From Ignavibacteria bacterium (GTDB lineage Bacteria > Bacteroidota > Ignavibacteria > Tepidaquicellales > Tepidaquicellaceae), in the NCBI GenBank assembly GCA_016719565.1, contig JADJYU010000013.1:1-64000 (forward strand): DNA of 64,000 nucleotides. The letters run 5' to 3'. Both the position numbers and the translations under genes were made by a program. Positions 62,764 through 64,000 of the stretch are shown here, one piece after another; position 1 is the stretch's first letter; each line of letters starts with the position of its first letter. The notes under the pieces are model-generated. The model saw only the letters and a program-made list of their open reading frames with translations, made no database searches and had not been told where the DNA came from.

Positions 62764-62923
62764 TATACTATAGTTAGAGTATCAGGCAGATATAGTTTTC
62801 CAAATTAGAGTGCTAAAAATACCAATATTAATAAATTTTATCAAGGTATATTATTCCATTAGTCTGTTTCTATTTTTGGGATTTTAGGATATTTTAAAGC
62901 CGGTTTTTGAATTAATCAAAATT

Positions 62924-63496
62924 ATGTTAATCTGCGGTATAGATGAAGCGGGGAGAGGTCCGCTAGCCGGTCCGGTAGTTGCAGCTTCAGTAATATTTGA
63001 AGAAGGATTTACCATAGAAGGCGTAACTGACTCCAAAATGCTCACCCCCTTTCAAAGAGAAAGTCTCTTTCCTTTAATAATCGAAAATTGTCTTGAATAT
63101 AATATTCAGCATATCTGCAATAATGTAGTCGACGAGATCAACATTCTTAAAGCTACAATGCTCGCCATGTATAAATGCATTTCAGAAGCAGAGACCAAAG
63201 CCGATAAATATTATATAGACGGAAATTATTTTAAGCTTCATGAAAATTATCAGGAAAATATAAATTATGAAACAGTGGTAAAAGGGGATTCAAAGATATT
63301 TGCAGTATCCTGCGCTTCCATACTTGCAAAAGTTACACGCGATATGCTGATGAGAGAATTTCATTCCTTATACTCCGAATATGATTTCAAATCCAATAAA
63401 GGATACGGCACAAAAAAACATATTGAAAAAATAAAAGAGATCGGTGTTTGTGAAATTCACAGGAAGACTTTTTGCAGGAAATTTAATTGTGACTAA
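62924..63496 (+). CDS. rnhB: Ribonuclease HII
   Basis: 190 residues. MLICGIDEAGRGPLAGPVVA has the DEA of the active site, GVTDSKMLTPFQRE the DSK motif, and YYIDGNYF and VVKGDSKIFAVSCASILAKV the remaining acidic residues. It removes single ribonucleotides and RNA primers from DNA. Its stop overlaps the yraN start (TAATG). Confidence 0.94.
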   Translation: MLICGIDEAGRGPLAGPVVAASVIFEEGFTIEGVTDSKMLTPFQRESLFPLIIENCLEYNIQHICNNVVDEINILKATMLAMYKCISEAETKADKYYIDGNYFKLHENYQENINYETVVKGDSKIFAVSCASILAKVTRDMLMREFHSLYSEYDFKSNKGYGTKKHIEKIKEIGVCEIHRKTFCRKFNCD

Positions 63497-63888
63497 TGAA
63501 AAATCCGGATACATCAGATACGAAGTGCATTTATAAAAACAGATTCGGGAAAAGCGGTGAGATCATTGCCATGAATTATCTGAAAGAATCAGGACTGAAA
63601 TTCCTTCAAGCAAACTACAGATTTCAGAGAGCGGAAATTGATCTGATATTTGAAGATGTATCCGGTAAAACACTGCTGTTTATTGAAGTGAAGACAAGGA
63701 AGAATAAAAATTTCGGCGAACCTGAAGAGTCTGTCACCGCTTACAAAATGGAAAACATCAAAAAAGCAGCAATGGGTTTCATACTGGAGAATGAATTATA
63801 CTCCTCGCATGATCTCCGCATTGATGTAGTTAGTATACTTTTCACTGACGGCATTCCGGATATCAATCACATTAAAAACGCTTTCTGA
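63496..63888 (+). CDS. YraN family (UPF0102) endonuclease-like protein
   Basis: 130 residues. RFGKSGEIIAMNYLKESGLK then FLQANYRFQRAEIDLIFED and LLFIEVKTRKNKNFGEPEES: the E-x-D-x-EVK residues of a PD-(D/E)XK-like fold. The cellular role is not established. Coupled to rnhB by a 1-base overlap, a very common pairing. Confidence 0.92.
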   Translation: MKNPDTSDTKCIYKNRFGKSGEIIAMNYLKESGLKFLQANYRFQRAEIDLIFEDVSGKTLLFIEVKTRKNKNFGEPEESVTAYKMENIKKAAMGFILENELYSSHDLRIDVVSILFTDGIPDINHIKNAF

Positions 63889-64000
63889 TCAGAACACAAA
63901 TGTCATTCCAAATTTAAAAGTCTCATATCTTAAAGGAGCCGAACTCACAAAAGGCCAGTACATCTGATCTTTTTTGAGCTGATAGAATCCGTATTCATAA
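63889..64000 (-). CDS. C-terminus of a probable outer-membrane beta-barrel protein (partial)
   Basis: Minus-strand end reading YEYGFYQLKKDQMYWPFVSS and then APLRYETFKFGMTFVF and TGA at 63889-63891. The alternating pattern ending in a terminal Phe is the classic C-terminal beta strand recognised by the BAM machinery. The rest lies past the window. It is convergent with yraN with no gap. Confidence 0.6.
   Translation of the reverse strand, partial: YEYGFYQLKKDQMYWPFVSSAPLRYETFKFGMTFVF

Overview
The window looks like Ignavibacteriota (Chlorobi/Bacteroidota side). Five intact or frameshift-split proteins, one gene cut by the left edge and one orphan 14-residue tail carry the Por/type IX secretion (T9SS) C-terminal sorting domain (QNYPNPFNPST... 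plus a KKMxLLK-type ending). Housekeeping genes (priA, ffh, rpsP-khpA-rimM-trmD-rplS, etfBA, coaX, rnhB-yraN) are of ordinary bacterial type. Single-base frameshifts occur all over the window, including in genes that cannot be dispensable (trmD, rplS, etfA), so most broken frames are probably uncorrected long-read indels. The frames are therefore joined here into whole genes and the breaks are stated.

Layout. 1-4.3 kb: a badly broken secreted T9SS protein read leftward. 4.4-12.5 kb: a TolB-like lipoprotein and a large S8 peptidase / beta-helix / T9SS gene split by an IS256-type element, bracketed by two copies of a short IS3 derivative with the same internal deletion. 12.5-13.1 kb: a PIN toxin with a hidden antitoxin. 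13.3-19.2 kb (minus): GT39-like glycosyltransferase, yjbQ, coaX, an outer-membrane protein, a DUF151 nuclease, etfA and etfB. 19.3 kb: initiator tRNA-Met. 20.1-21.6, 35.3-36.8 and 36.9-38.4 kb: three paralogues of an unrecognised all-helical family. 22-28 kb: small secreted protein, a nested palindrome, thioredoxin, RmlD-like reductase, YqgE and a T9SS propeller protein with a CxxCH motif. 28.3-30.1 kb: three tandem REP-like palindromes, the last one entered by an IS110/IS1111 element at a CT core. 30-35 kb: two T9SS propeller proteins and a GNAT. 38.8-42.8 kb: lipoprotein, esterase and a penicillin-V-acylase-like hydrolase. 43.6-50.2 kb: a tight plus-strand cluster of GH19-like lysozyme, patatin, membrane-anchored GMC oxidoreductase and metallophosphoesterase. 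50-56 kb: T9SS protein, MBL hydrolase, SSS symporter, priA and tRNA-Arg. 56.7-64 kb: GT9, deoxynucleoside kinase, the ffh-rpsP-khpA-rimM-trmD-rplS block, rnhB-yraN and the end of a beta-barrel protein.

The most notable observations are: (a) the IS1111-type element, whose downstream non-coding region holds a structured module with a 9-nt match to the left target flank and a 7-nt match (opposite strand) to the right flank, both including the CT core, as expected of a bridge/seek RNA; (b) the patatin-GMC-phosphoesterase operon, a candidate membrane-lipid processing system; and (c) the three-paralogue helical family.
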